Of a DNA stretch of 64,000 nt, positions 47,551 through 64,000 are shown piece by piece; the stretch's first letter is position 1; each line of letters opens with the position of its first letter. The stretch covers positions 10,392,501 to 10,456,500 of the forward strand of contig NC_087192.1 of NCBI RefSeq assembly GCF_035594125.1, in the 5' to 3' direction. Position numbers and translations under genes: made by a program. The stretch comes from Scylla paramamosain (taxonomy: Eukaryota > Arthropoda > Malacostraca > Decapoda > Portunidae). Under the pieces are notes generated by a model. That model worked only from the letters and a program-made list of their open reading frames with translations. It was not told the DNA's origin and searched no databases.

Positions 47551-48585
47551 GGGGGAGTTTTCAGAACTAGTGATTGTCACCAGGTGACAGCACAGACACA
47601 AACTCTTCTCTCACATACAAGCAATATCAGATGTTATTACAGTGTTATTCTATTTACATGAAGATGCAATGGGCTTATATAATATATTTTTCTACGTAAT
47701 CCCTTCTAAGTAGTAACACAAGTAAAATCAAACTCTTTTCATGAACAAATGTATATAAGTTGATTTTCTTGTGAATCAGCATTTAGCTTTATTTGGTCAT
47801 CTTAAGATTTCCAAATGAATACACTCTTGATTGGAAACGTCTTAATCTAGACGACAGTAAACATAAAGGCAACATGTCTGTGACAGTCAAAAGTCCAAAT
47901 TACATAGTTTATGGAAACGGCAATTTTAATAAAAAAAAATTGGCAACTCGAGTGTTCTGGCGATAGTAATGCTGTATCTCTAACCAAAACAAACACCTGA
48001 CACGGCCGCGCTGGTTGAACTTAAGATGTTGTTGGACAAGAAGCTGAATGTTGGTGCGGTGCCCATCTCCACTACGCCCTAAGCAATGGATTACGGTAGC
48101 TGGACACTACAGCAGCAGCAGGATCGCCTGAGAGATGTTTGTTTTGGTTCTCGATTACTTTGCCTTGTCGCTCGCTTCGTGAGAGGGATGCTAAAATACC
48201 CACACAAAAAATAGCCATATATCACGATGATACTGTGTAGGTTGTGTCATACTATATAGTAGTGTAATTTTTTTTTATTATTTTCATTGTCCAAACCAAT
48301 AGTTTTTATACTTGTAATATGCTTTATTTAAGATAATGCTAGCAGCTTACTCAATAATCACAAAAAAAAAAATAAATAAAACAAATAAATAATTTGACCA
48401 CATTCTCTCAATATTATCCATACAGGATACTGAAAAGTCGATACATCATTTCAATAGTATCATGATGATCAATGTTCTATGCATCTTTACACACCTGGGA
48501 TTTACAACAACAATATTTTAGCTCTCTTTCCTACAGTCATATGAACATCAACGACATCTAGCGGTTTAGTTCCGAAAACTCTCCA
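47551..48585 (+). mobile_element. TIR element copy T1 (non-autonomous DNA transposon)
   Basis: Starts GGGGGAGTTTTCAGAACTAG. The reverse complement of its right end reads TGGAGAGTTTTCGGAACTAA, so the TIR is about 17-18 bp with few mismatches. No transposase frame; length 1035 bp. By eye above 90% identical to T2 over most of its length, except for a block at 48018-48120 that is unrelated between the two. The neighbouring TTAA/TTAC-like bases hint at a TTAA-target superfamily (piggyBac or Kolobok), but this is not established. Confidence 0.8.
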
Positions 48586-49232
48586 TTACGATGATTGCCT
48601 GGCCAAAGAAGCGTGTTTGAAAGGTGTAGTGGGTGCAGGTAGGGAGGTGGGGGAGTGCAGGGCAGGAGGAGGCCTGGAGAGGGCTGGGGAGGGAGTGGCG
48701 GGGCAATGGTCGGTCTGCTGTTAACACTGCTGGCGGGGATGGCATGACAAGCCATTCAGAGACTCATTAAGTGGTTGTTAGTCTGGCAAGCAGTGTGGTC
48801 GGAGGATCGTTACGGCCTCTAATTAACCCTCTCACTGCGGTATGCAATAAGTCGCGTTATGCAATAAGTAACAGCACTTAAAGCAATATATATATAGAAT
48901 CTTTCCTGTCCTAGTTCAGATTGCGGCCAGGGGAAGTTCCATGACACTGAAAACCAAATGCTGCCCTCCCTACTATTAATACCATTTAAATAAAAGTTTT
49001 GCTTACTAAAATTATGAGATTAGAGAACAAAACATTGCGCAACCTGATTGCACATTACACCACCATGTATTACTGCACAGCAACGGTTATTCTCTGAGAC
49101 CCAATGTACCTCCTGGAAAGTGCAAATGTACCACTGAGAGCCCTTGCCTTGGTGAAAACATGGTACTTTATTCTATATACAGAACTGTGATGTAACGAAA
49201 ACGACACTGAAATACTTCGAAACACTCACTCC

Positions 49233-49266
<34 letters not shown>

Positions 49267-49330
49267 TGTGTGAAAGTCTAATATAATACTGGTAAGAAAT
49301 TGAAGTAATACGTAATAAGAGAAACAGGTT
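48586..49330. other. Cargo segment left of the 524-codon ORF
   Basis: No gene recognised. It contains a GGAGGTGGGGGAGTG-rich stretch near 48640-48700 and a short (CT)n at 49236-49264. The AATAAA on the minus strand at 49167-49172 could terminate the ORF upstream on that strand. Confidence 0.45.
49167..49172 (-). promoter_or_regulatory. Candidate poly(A) signal for the 524-codon ORF
   Basis: AATAAA on the minus strand about 225 bp after the stop codon of the ORF. Plausible spacing; no cleavage evidence. Confidence 0.4.
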
Positions 49331-49396
49331 GCCATGGCTCATTGTAAAAAAAAAGAGTCATACAGTGCCATGGCAGACGTGAGAGGAAAGGAAGTC

Positions 49397-50971
49397 TCAC
49401 TCAGGCGGGGCTTGAGGGGCGCGCCTCCTCACCCACTGGCGACACCGTCTTGTTTGGGTGGTGCGCGGGGCGGCGGGGCGTTGTGTATTCTGGAGCGCCG
49501 TGTGTGTTGGCCCGCCCTGTGTGTTGGCGGCGGCGGGCGCGTTGCAGTGGCCTGAGTGTCGGTAAAGGCTTGCATTTTGCTGGCCGCCTCTGCTGTATCT
49601 AAACTCCTGCTGGTGTGGGGGCCGTGGGTGGTGCGGGGGGCGGTGGTGGTATGAGGGGCGGGGATGGTATGGGGGGCGGGATTGATGTGGGGGTCGAGGT
49701 TGATATGGAGGGGGGCCATGGTATGGGGGGCGGGAGTTGTAGCGATAATTTTGATACCGTGGGGGACGATGATACCGTGGGGGACGATGACTTTGTGGGG
49801 GACGCTGGTGACGGGGATTGAAGGGCCGGGGGGGTCTGTGATGTTGCAAACGGCTGGGATGATTGGGGCAAAGGTGGTGATGTTGCAAGAGGGAGAGGGG
49901 GAGGGTGTCGTGGTCAGACAGAATGTCTGGGTGTGAATCGGGGGGAGTGTGAGACTCGGGAGGGGAAAGCCCGAGTGTGGGGGGAGATTTGCTTTTACTT
50001 TTTGATGGAGGAGTCTGGGGAGGAGACTCCTGAGGCCGAAAAATTCTTGGGGGTGAGGGAACGGGGGGAGGATGGGGGATGTCCGGTGGGGAGGCAGCGA
50101 TGGGGAGAAATCGCCGTATCAGAGGGAAGTTGGCTGGGGATGAGGGGACTGGAGGAAGCTGTAGTGTGTCCGGTGGGGAGGCAGCGGTGGGGAGAAACCG
50201 CTGTGTCAGGGGGAAGGTGGCTGGGAATGGGGGGAGAGGTTCCATCTGATGGATGACGGCTGGCCACACCAGTCTGCTGGAGTTCAGCGGGAAAATTTTG
50301 CAAGGAAATTTAGGAAGAACACTGGAAGACGGCAGGACCTGCAGCACTGCTGCTGATCGGGGTGGCGGTGACGCGGTCCTAGAGGGCAATGGAGGAGGGG
50401 GGAGGGCCTTCATATGTGGCCTGCGAAGGTGCCGGTGGAGGCGCATCAGTGTATGGTAGTGCCACAAGCACGTCATTACAGCCCACACCTGCCGCGGGGA
50501 CACTCTGCCAAATAGGATCAGATTGGGCGCCCCATGGTCAGCAGGATGTTGGGCTGTGCGTGGCACGCGTGGCCGTCTCAACCTAGGCCACAGGAGACGC
50601 AGAAGGAAGGCCAGCAGGGACCCCGCTGCCCACCACAGCAGACAGCGTGTGGTGAACAGCAGGTACGCCTGCTGTATGGTGTTCCTGGTGGCCTCGAGGC
50701 AGGCCACGTGCTGGGCGCTTCGACGCGCCGCGAGGATCGGGCCCACCACCGGCAGGCCGGAGCCCCAGCCCAGCTCTGGCGCGGGACAGGCCATGTGTAA
50801 GTTGGGCACCAGAGGGGGCTGGAAGGGGCCCAGCCACCACAGGGCGCCCTCCCCCTCTATCTTTCTGAGGAAACCTAGCACGCCCCCCGATGGTGCGTGC
50901 AGGTCTACACTGGCGTGGAGACTAGTCCACGCCAGGACCGCTGCCAGTGTCATTGACATTCCGAAAAACAT
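49397..50971 (-). CDS. Unknown membrane protein with proline-rich tail
   Basis: A 524-codon ORF with no recognised domain. Residues 1-20 look like a signal peptide (hydrophobic MSMTLAAVLAW). Residues 21-100 are a short ectodomain-like part with Cys62 and Cys91. Residues 104-128 are strongly hydrophobic with two Trp (a membrane segment), followed by a basic stretch LRRPRVPR. A second conserved-looking patch runs 150-188 (NLILFGRVSPRQVWAV, HYHTLMRLHRHLRRP). From 190 on it is proline-rich with an internal duplication (FPLTQRFLPTAASPPD at 253-268; FPLIRRFLPIAASPPD at 282-297) and RPPYH-type repeats at about 378-452. The ORF is far more GC-rich than its surroundings and lies inside the T1-T2 block. 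Start chosen as the first ATG; upstream in AT-rich DNA nothing suggests an earlier exon. It could be a single-exon gene, a last exon, or a chance frame in GC-rich DNA, since opposite-strand frames are partly open too. Confidence 0.5.
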   Translation of the reverse strand: MFFGMSMTLAAVLAWTSLHASVDLHAPSGGVLGFLRKIEGEGALWWLGPFQPPLVPNLHMACPAPELGWGSGLPVVGPILAARRSAQHVACLEATRNTIQQAYLLFTTRCLLWWAAGSLLAFLLRLLWPRLRRPRVPRTAQHPADHGAPNLILFGRVSPRQVWAVMTCLWHYHTLMRLHRHLRRPHMKALPPPPLPSRTASPPPRSAAVLQVLPSSSVLPKFPCKIFPLNSSRLVWPAVIHQMEPLPPFPATFPLTQRFLPTAASPPDTLQLPPVPSSPANFPLIRRFLPIAASPPDIPHPPPVPSPPRIFRPQESPPQTPPSKSKSKSPPTLGLSPPESHTPPDSHPDILSDHDTLPLSLLQHHHLCPNHPSRLQHHRPPRPFNPRHQRPPQSHRPPRYHRPPRYQNYRYNSRPPYHGPPPYQPRPPHQSRPPYHPRPSYHHRPPHHPRPPHQQEFRYSRGGQQNASLYRHSGHCNAPAAANTQGGPTHTALQNTQRPAAPRTTQTRRCRQWVRRRAPQAPPE

Positions 50972-51170
50972 TTATGCCGAAAAATGAAAATCCAACACGT
51001 TGTGGTGTTCGCGCAGCCTTCAGCTGGCGCAGAGCTTTCAGCTCGGGGAATGGCGACAGTAATCCTGTATTGTACTAATTCATTTATTTGTCTGTTTCTC
51101 TACATATACCTTATCCTTCTTTCTTCTGATTTGCATTTCAAGATCGCTGGTATTTTTGTACAGTTTTATG

Positions 51171-51226
51171 TTATGGCGCCATATAACCCTATGTTATATG
51201 GCGCCATATAATTAGGGTTATATGGC
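51171..51226. repeat. Nested palindrome centred on GGCGCC
   Basis: 51178-51226 is a 49-bp near-perfect palindrome: outer arms GCCATATAACCCTA / TAGGGTTATATGGC around an inner perfect palindrome TTATATGGCGCCATATAA (51194-51211). A further TTATGGC at 51171 pairs with the left arm, so three alternating GCCATATAA-type arms lie in a row. It sits about 200 bp upstream of the 524-codon ORF (minus strand). Confidence 0.9.
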
Positions 51227-51647
51227 TTTCGCCACGCAAGAGATTCCATCACCACTTCCTCCGCGCGTGAGCGTGATTAAGTCACTACTGCTGAGTTTTT
51301 ATATTGATTCCTATAAGTTAGAAGCTTCATTGTCTTAGTTCATGTTGATCATATGAGGGAGCTGTTGGGGTTTTCAAGACTGTTTTCGTGGCTTTAGTGG
51401 TAATTCAATACAGTTTAGAATGAGTTGCTAGGAATTTACAGCTGATGGTCAATGCGCACCACTAATTCATTCTGCCCACACCCAAACCAACGCACACACA
51501 CACAAGTGATGACAATAATGATGATAATGAAGGGGCGACCCCCTGGACGGTGACAACTACCAGGGATTACCTTGTTTACCTGCATAGGAAGCTGTACACC
51601 TCTGGCTTCAGGCAAGGACACTCCACTTAGATCACATAATTTTGCTT
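51227..51647. other. Unassigned sequence upstream of the ORF
   Basis: No gene or repeat. It lies between the palindrome and the microsatellite cluster. Confidence 0.45.
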
Positions 51648-52141
<494 letters not shown>

Positions 52142-52142
<1 letters not shown>

Positions 52143-52810
52143 CCTGTAACGTTACCTTTGCATCAAATTGGAGGGCTGGTGGATTTCATAATGAAGTAAC
52201 GACCCTAAGATCATTGTGTGAACATTTACATCTGAATTCACTCTTCTGCCACCCTCAGCCCTCTTCCATACTACTTCATGCACATGTGCTCCTCTCGGCA
52301 CGTCTTCCACGTCTTCCACACACGTCCTGCGGGTGGTGTCACGGTGGTGTCTTGGCGTGGCGACTGAAAAGTGTACAAATGTATTGAACGCTTATTGCAA
52401 CTTTTTCCAGAGTGGCAGGCTAGAAATTAGCTGTCTCCCTCCCTCCTGTAATATGCACCGCTGGACCACTCATTCTTCCTTGCCCATCACACTGCGGCAG
52501 GCTGATGGGCCACAGTCGCTCTCGATTTGACCGCCCCCACACCCTCATCCGCCCCGTCTGGTCTCAGAACTGGACAAATGAGCAGTCACTTTCCTATTGC
52601 CTTTACATCCACTCATTCTTTATTATCGTTCTTTTAACTCTCGTGCCCGTCCCCCCCTCCACACAACCCTCGCACTGGAGTGTTAAAGACTGAGCTGGTG
52701 CACGCTGCGGATCAACATCAAAGGTAGAACTCAATACGGAGACGTTACACGAGTTACCACGAGTTTAGCCCAGTCTTGCACACCAGGCCACCGAGGTGAA
52801 TACAGATTAA
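52142..52810. other. Cargo segment right of the microsatellites
   Basis: No gene recognised; it ends in CAGATTAA directly before T2. Confidence 0.45.
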
Positions 52811-53888
52811 TGGGGAGTTTTCAGAACTAGTGGTTGTCACCAGGTGGCAGCACAGACACAAACTCTTCTCTCACAAACAAGCAATATCAGATATACCTAC
52901 AGTGTTATTCTATTTACATGAAGATGCAATATGCTTATATAATATATTTTTCTACGTAATCCCTTCTAAGTAGTAACACAAGTAAAATCAAACTCTTTTC
53001 ATGAACAAGTGTATATAAGTTGATTTTCTAGTGAATAGGCATTTAAATTTATTTGGTCATCTTAAGATTTCCAAATGAATACACTCTTGATTGGAAACGT
53101 CTTAATCTAGACGACAATAAACATAAAGCCAACATGTCTGTGACAGTCAAAAGTCCAAATTACATAGATCTTCCTAGTTTATGGAAACGGTAATTAAAAA
53201 AAAAAAATGGCAACTCGAGTGTCCTGGCGATAGTAATGCTGTATCTTTAACCAAAACAAACACCTGACTCGGTCGCGCTGGTTGTGGGAATATGGTTATG
53301 GGTTGTGGGAATGTACCACTCAATGTCCCCACACTGAGTGGCACACTGAGGGACACAACACAATGGCATCGTTACAAAACTGGTGAAAAAGTTTCCTGTA
53401 CTCTTCTTCCGTCACTCAAGGATCGCCTGAGAGATGTTTGTTTTGGTTCTCGATTACTTTGCCTTGTCGCTCGCTTCGTGAGAGGGATGCTAAAATCCCC
53501 CCCCCCCCAAAAAAAAAAAAAAACTAGAGCCATATATCACGATGTTACTGAGTAGGATGTGTCATACTATATAGTACAGCGTGATTTTTTAATTTTTTTT
53601 CATTGTCCAAATCAATAGTTTTTATACTTGTAATACGCTTTATTTAAGATCATGCTAGCAGTTTACTCGATAATAATACAAAAAAAAAAAATTAATTTGA
53701 CCACATTCTCTCAATATTATCCATACCGGATATTGAAAAGTCGATACATCATTTCAATAGTATCATGATGTTCAATGTTCTAAGCATCTTTACGCACCTG
53801 GGATTTACTACAACAATATTTTAGCTCTCTTTCCTACAGTTAGATGAACAGCAACGACATCTAGCGGTTTAGTTCCGAAAACTCCCCA
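52811..53888 (+). mobile_element. TIR element copy T2 (non-autonomous DNA transposon)
   Basis: Starts TGGGGAGTTTTCAGAACTAG. The reverse complement of its right end reads TGGGGAGTTTTCGGAACTAA, so 17 of 18 leading bases pair. It is 1078 bp, in the same orientation as T1 and colinear with it except for the block 53285-53419. A C11-A15 run at 53499-53524 replaces a short ACCCACACAAAAAA in T1. A 25-codon stretch common to both (DRLRDVCFGSRLLCLVARFV) follows the variable block but is not long enough to name. No transposase. Confidence 0.8.
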
Positions 53889-59559
<5,671 letters not shown>

Positions 59560-59572
59560 CTTGTATATATGT

Positions 59573-59968
59573 TTACATGCAGATCATGTAATAATTCTCT
59601 CCTGCTACGTCATTATTCCATATTTCACATGCATACAACATCACGGGCACCACCATACTATTATACATTTGTATTTGTATATGAATTTGCAGGTCATATT
59701 TACAGGAAGTAGCAATCAATGTGTACATGACCTTGGTTGTTTGTTCCTTAAGAACCAGTTGGCTTTTCCTAAACCTCCCATTATAATCAAACAATATTCT
59801 AAAGTTCTTGTATTCGCTAACTGCCTCAATCTCTTTCTCACCAAACTGAAATCTATAATTATTAGTTCGAACCTTACCTTTACTGAATATTTCTTTCTTA
59901 GTTTTCCTACAGTTTACCTTCAGTTTCCAGCTAAAACAGTAACTATTGAGTGTAATTAAGACGATCAT
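59573..59968 (-). pseudogene. LINE family 4 RT thumb/C-terminal fragment
   Basis: 131 codons: FSWKLKVNCRKTKKEIFSKG, then the conserved YKNFRILFDYNGRF and MYNSMVVPVMLYACEIWNNDV, typical of the LINE RT C-terminal side. The start methionine is not real; the frame continues that of the palm fragment after a shift. Confidence 0.7.
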
Positions 59969-60269
59969 ACAAAAAAGTCGTGTCTGCTGCGTACATTAGC
60001 ACCAGTAATTTGAAGAAAGCATTTATAAGGTCATCATTGGAGTTCAGGTAATTACAATTGTGTTCAATAAGTTGTTCTTGTAAGTCATTGACATAGAAAG
60101 TAAACAATAATGATGACAAGTTCTCTCCTTGCCTCGCACCCATATTACATGAGGAAGTATCAGACACGTGTTGCTCTACCATCACACTCGACTTTACATT
60201 ATAGTACATACTACGAATGATATTTAGTATTTTATCATTAACATAAGCTTTTACCAGTTTACACCACAA
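59943..60269 (-). pseudogene. LINE family 4 RT palm fragment
   Basis: 108 codons contain motif B (GARQGENLSSLLF) and motif C as YAADTT instead of YADDTT. The frame change to the next piece (59573-59968 minus) occurs within about 10 codons after motif C. Confidence 0.7.
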
Positions 60270-61100
60270 ACCCTCTCTCTATACAGTATCGAAAGCTTTC
60301 TGATAGTAAGCAATTAAACAAAGCAGTCTTCTACTTTTCCACTTGAACATGTCAACTAATATATGACAATATATGATATATGGTCGAGTGTGGAATACCC
60401 TTCTCGAAAACCTGCCTGCATTTCATCAATTATATTACTGTTGTCGGACTGTCGTTTAAGACAGATGTAAATAATATCCCCACAAAGTTTAGCACGGTAA
60501 TTCGTCTATACTTTTTCGTGGTTATCTTTTTTTTTTTTTTGTATAGAGGCACAATGACACCTGTGAGCCACTCTGACGGAAAAAATACCAGAATCAAAGA
60601 TTTTGTTAAATAATTTTACCTACAAGGGACAAAGTAGATCTCGTGTACAGGATGTATTCATTAATGATGCTATCACCACCAGGAGACTTGCCATTTTTCA
60701 GTTTACTTAGGCATGTTTTTCAACAACAGTGATAGGGTTGTTAAATAATGGCAAGTTAGCACCGTTGTCTATTCGTATTGTATGTTCCCATCTAAGTCAC
60801 TGTTCTCTGTATAAAGTAATTTGAAGTGATCATGAAATTTGTCAAGTAGTAACTGACTGCTATAGTAAATTGTTTTCCTTTTAAGATCTTGCAATAGGTT
60901 TTTCGGTCTTTACTTTTTCTTAACTGTTGAAATATATTAAGTTTCCTTGTTTTTAACTTTTTTAATCTCTATTTATACTTCCTACTTTTTGCTATCATAG
61001 CCGTGTACGGTACTATGCTCTTATGTCTGTTATATTTGTTCATAGCTTTATGATTTTCTCTCCTGTTATAACATTGCTTGTGGTATACTGTCATGTTAGC

Positions 61101-61477
61101 ATTTTTACTTTTCTTAACATATTTTTCTTATAATATACTGTGAAAAACTTTTAAAGCAGGCTCTATCAATACACATTCTTATTGTTGACTTACGTTAGCA
61201 ACCGACAGAACCTCCATACTCAGTTCAATCACTCGACTCACATGAACACTTCTCTCGTACTCAGTTTTCCTCTCACTTTTCCACCTTCCAGGTCTCGAAC
61301 AAACTGCATCATTTTCCTGCTTACCAGTCTCACTCTTTCAAATTCCATTTGAGTATGCAAACCATAATACACATCCAAGTATAATGGGTCAAAATTGAGT
61401 ATCTTAAAATTCTTAAACAAATTTAACAATATTCCACGTGCCAAGAAGCATATGGAATCTATGGTTGTGCTGTAAGG
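61101..61477. other. Unassigned sequence
   Basis: A 68-codon minus frame (61238-61444) has no domain; it could be decayed upstream LINE family 4 sequence. Confidence 0.35.
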
Positions 61478-62549
<1,072 letters not shown>

Positions 62550-64000
62550 TTTTTTTTTTTTATGTAAAAGGGCCACTGGCCAAGGGAAACAAAAGGGGAA
62601 AAATATTCCAGAGGTGCCATTCCCAAAAGAGATGTCAAGAGATTCATCGAAAATTGAAGGATAAGTGTCTTGAAACCTACCTCTTGCAAAAAATCAAGTC
62701 ATACGAAGGAGGAAACACAGAGATACAGAGTTTTTCAAAGAAAGGGATGAATGACTGAGAGTACCGATTAACTCTTGTGTTAGAGAGGTAGATAGAAAAG
62801 GGATGAGAGAAGGAATTGAAGAAGAGGGGATAGTTATCTGGAAGGTTGTGTCGAGATAATAGATGGAGAAATTGAGTTTTTGAGGCATTGAAATTTGCTA
62901 AGTTTGCTCTACCCCAATTAGAAATTTTAGAAAGATCAGAAGTCATTGCACGAAATGTTTACTTCATGAAGGTTGGACGTCTTACGAAAAGATGTGGAAA
63001 AGTGCAGGGTGGTATCATTAACGTAGAAGTGGATAGGACAAGAAGTTTGGTTTAGAAGATCATTGATGAATAATAGGAAGAGTAGGTGATAGGACAGAAC
63101 CCTAAGGAACACCATTGTTAATAAATTTAGGAGAAGAACAGTGACTATCTACTATAGTAGCAATAGGACAGTAAGAAAGGAAACTTGAGATGAAGTTACA
63201 GAGGGAAGCATAGATGTCTTAGTAGGGGAGCTTGGAAGTCAAAAGCTTTTGATATCTAAGGCAACAACAAAAGTTTCACCAAAATCCCTAAAAGATGATA
63301 ACCAAGACTCAGTAAGGAGAGCCAAAAGATCACTAGCTGAGCGGTCTCGACGGAACCAAAACTGACAATCAGATAGAACGTTGTGAAGTGATAGATGTTA
63401 AAGAGTCTTCATGTTGAGGATGCATCGCAAAACTTTAGAGAGGCAGGAAATTAAACCAACAGGAGAGTACTCGTAGTTTAAAAGATTACAACGGTTACCT
63501 TTTAAGGAACAGGCTGAATGTATACAAAGTTCCAGCAAGAAGGAAAAGTAGATGTTGATAGACAGAGTTGGAAGACTTTGACTAGGCAAGGTACAATCAC
63601 TGAGGCACAGTTTTGGAGAACAATAGGAGGGACCCATAAACCTGCCGAGGGTTGAAAGCAGCGAGGGTATGGAAAACATCAATCCGGAAGATCTTAATGG
63701 GTAGCATGAAGTAGTCGGAGGGTAGAAGAGAGGAAGGAACAAACCCTGAATCATCCATGGTAGAGTTTTTAGTAAAGGTTTGGGCGGAGGGTTCAATTTT
63801 AAAAATAGATGAGATGGCAGTCATCAAGTGCCATCAAGTCCAAATATAGGAGGAAAACATGAAGAACCAAAGTTATTGGAGATGATTTTAACTAGGTGCC
63901 AGAAGTCACGAGGGGGGTTAGATCTTGAAAGATTTTTGCCCTCTATTAATGAAGAGGTTTTGGTTAGTTGGAGAACAGACTTGGCATGATTCCGGACAAA
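62550..64000 (-). mobile_element. LINE family 1 copy I, inverted, runs off window
   Basis: Poly(T) at 62551-62563 followed by ATGTAAAAGGGCCACTGGCC is the reverse complement of the family 3' end. Reading leftwards from high coordinates are the linker (63905-64000), RT fingers (63398-63796 frame), motif A region (about 63245-63275), motif B and C remnants (63000-63150) and the post-YADD region. The frame 62677-62946 passes directly from NLPDNYPLFFN to SFSHPFSIYLSN, skipping about 450 bp present in copy B. Its 5' part lies beyond the window. Dead copy. Confidence 0.88.
62677..62946 (-). pseudogene. LINE family 1 copy I, deletion-joined C-terminal fragment
   Basis: 89 codons join the post-YADD block ([24 protein letters not shown]) in frame to the C-terminal block (SFSHPFSIYLSNTRVNRYSQSFIPF). 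The missing ~450 bp corresponds to copy B about 18015-18455. The deletion is different from the one in copy D. Confidence 0.75.

Larger units (their letters stand above)
59560..61100 (-). mobile_element. LINE family 4 copy, RT, decayed
   Basis: On the minus strand, from high to low coordinates: a FHDHFKLLYTENSD stretch (about 60850), LKNGKSPGGDSIINEYI (about 60700, RT block 1), SEWLTGVIVPLYKK (about 60580, fingers), a KLSIL remnant of the FDTV motif (about 60290), GARQGENLSSLLFTFYVNDLQEQL (motif B, about 60140), MYAADTTFLYD (motif C), WKLKVNCRKTK and YNSMVVPVMLYACEIWNNDV (C-terminus). Catalytic YADD has become YAAD, losing one aspartate. Different family from 1, 2 and 3. Neither end is defined. 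Confidence 0.8.

Noticed and set aside
49615..50256. Plus-strand Gly/Val/Asp-rich frames opposite the 524-codon ORF
   Set aside because: Likely mirror frames of the proline-rich minus-strand coding sequence; shorter and without start context. They do lower confidence in the main ORF.

Overview
The window reads as nuclear DNA of an arthropod, most likely a decapod crustacean and probably a brachyuran crab. The reasons are the very high density of long dinucleotide and trinucleotide microsatellites, several non-LTR retrotransposon (LINE) families of a kind I associate with crab genomes, PIF/Harbinger and hAT DNA transposon remnants, and a degenerate CCTAA/TTAGG (arthropod telomere-type) pentanucleotide block. 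The species call is inference. I see no multi-exon host gene that I can name, no rRNA or tRNA gene and no CRISPR array. Almost everything that reads as protein belongs to a mobile element.

Layout. 1-1830: minus-strand CR1-like LINE remnant ending in (GA)n. 2760-3555: PIF/Harbinger derivative with TAA target duplications. 5362-7863: a LINE copy between (CA)n blocks. 8488-8851: hAT-type MITE. 10199-10720: (GAG)n minisatellite. 10903-28373: five plus-strand copies or fragments of one APE-type LINE family (called family 1 here; near full-length copy at 15493-18747), separated by AT-rich unique DNA and repeats. 28959-30038: an inverted family 1 fragment beside a second Harbinger-like remnant. 31061-33903: an uninterrupted 884-codon reverse transcriptase with a C-terminal CCHC/endonuclease-like region, sitting inside a (CTA)n microsatellite. 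35565-42873: microsatellites, minisatellites and a head-to-head telomere-like block. 43920-46510: a young family 1 copy with a 700-bp internal deletion. 47247-56816: an older family 1 copy split at one point by a 6.3-kb block. That block is two direct copies of a ~1-kb terminal-inverted-repeat element bracketing 4.2 kb, which carries a GC-rich 524-codon membrane/proline-rich ORF. 59560-61100: another LINE family. 62550-64000: inverted family 1 copy running off the window.

The two things most worth following are (a) the composite-transposon-like block at 47551-53888 with its unknown ORF and (b) the intact microsatellite-nested reverse transcriptase at 31246-33900. The rest records repeated LINE insertion, decay and microsatellite growth, with LINE tails and one internal LINE site acting as microsatellite seeds. 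All identities and alignments were judged by eye between copies within the window; no database search was possible.
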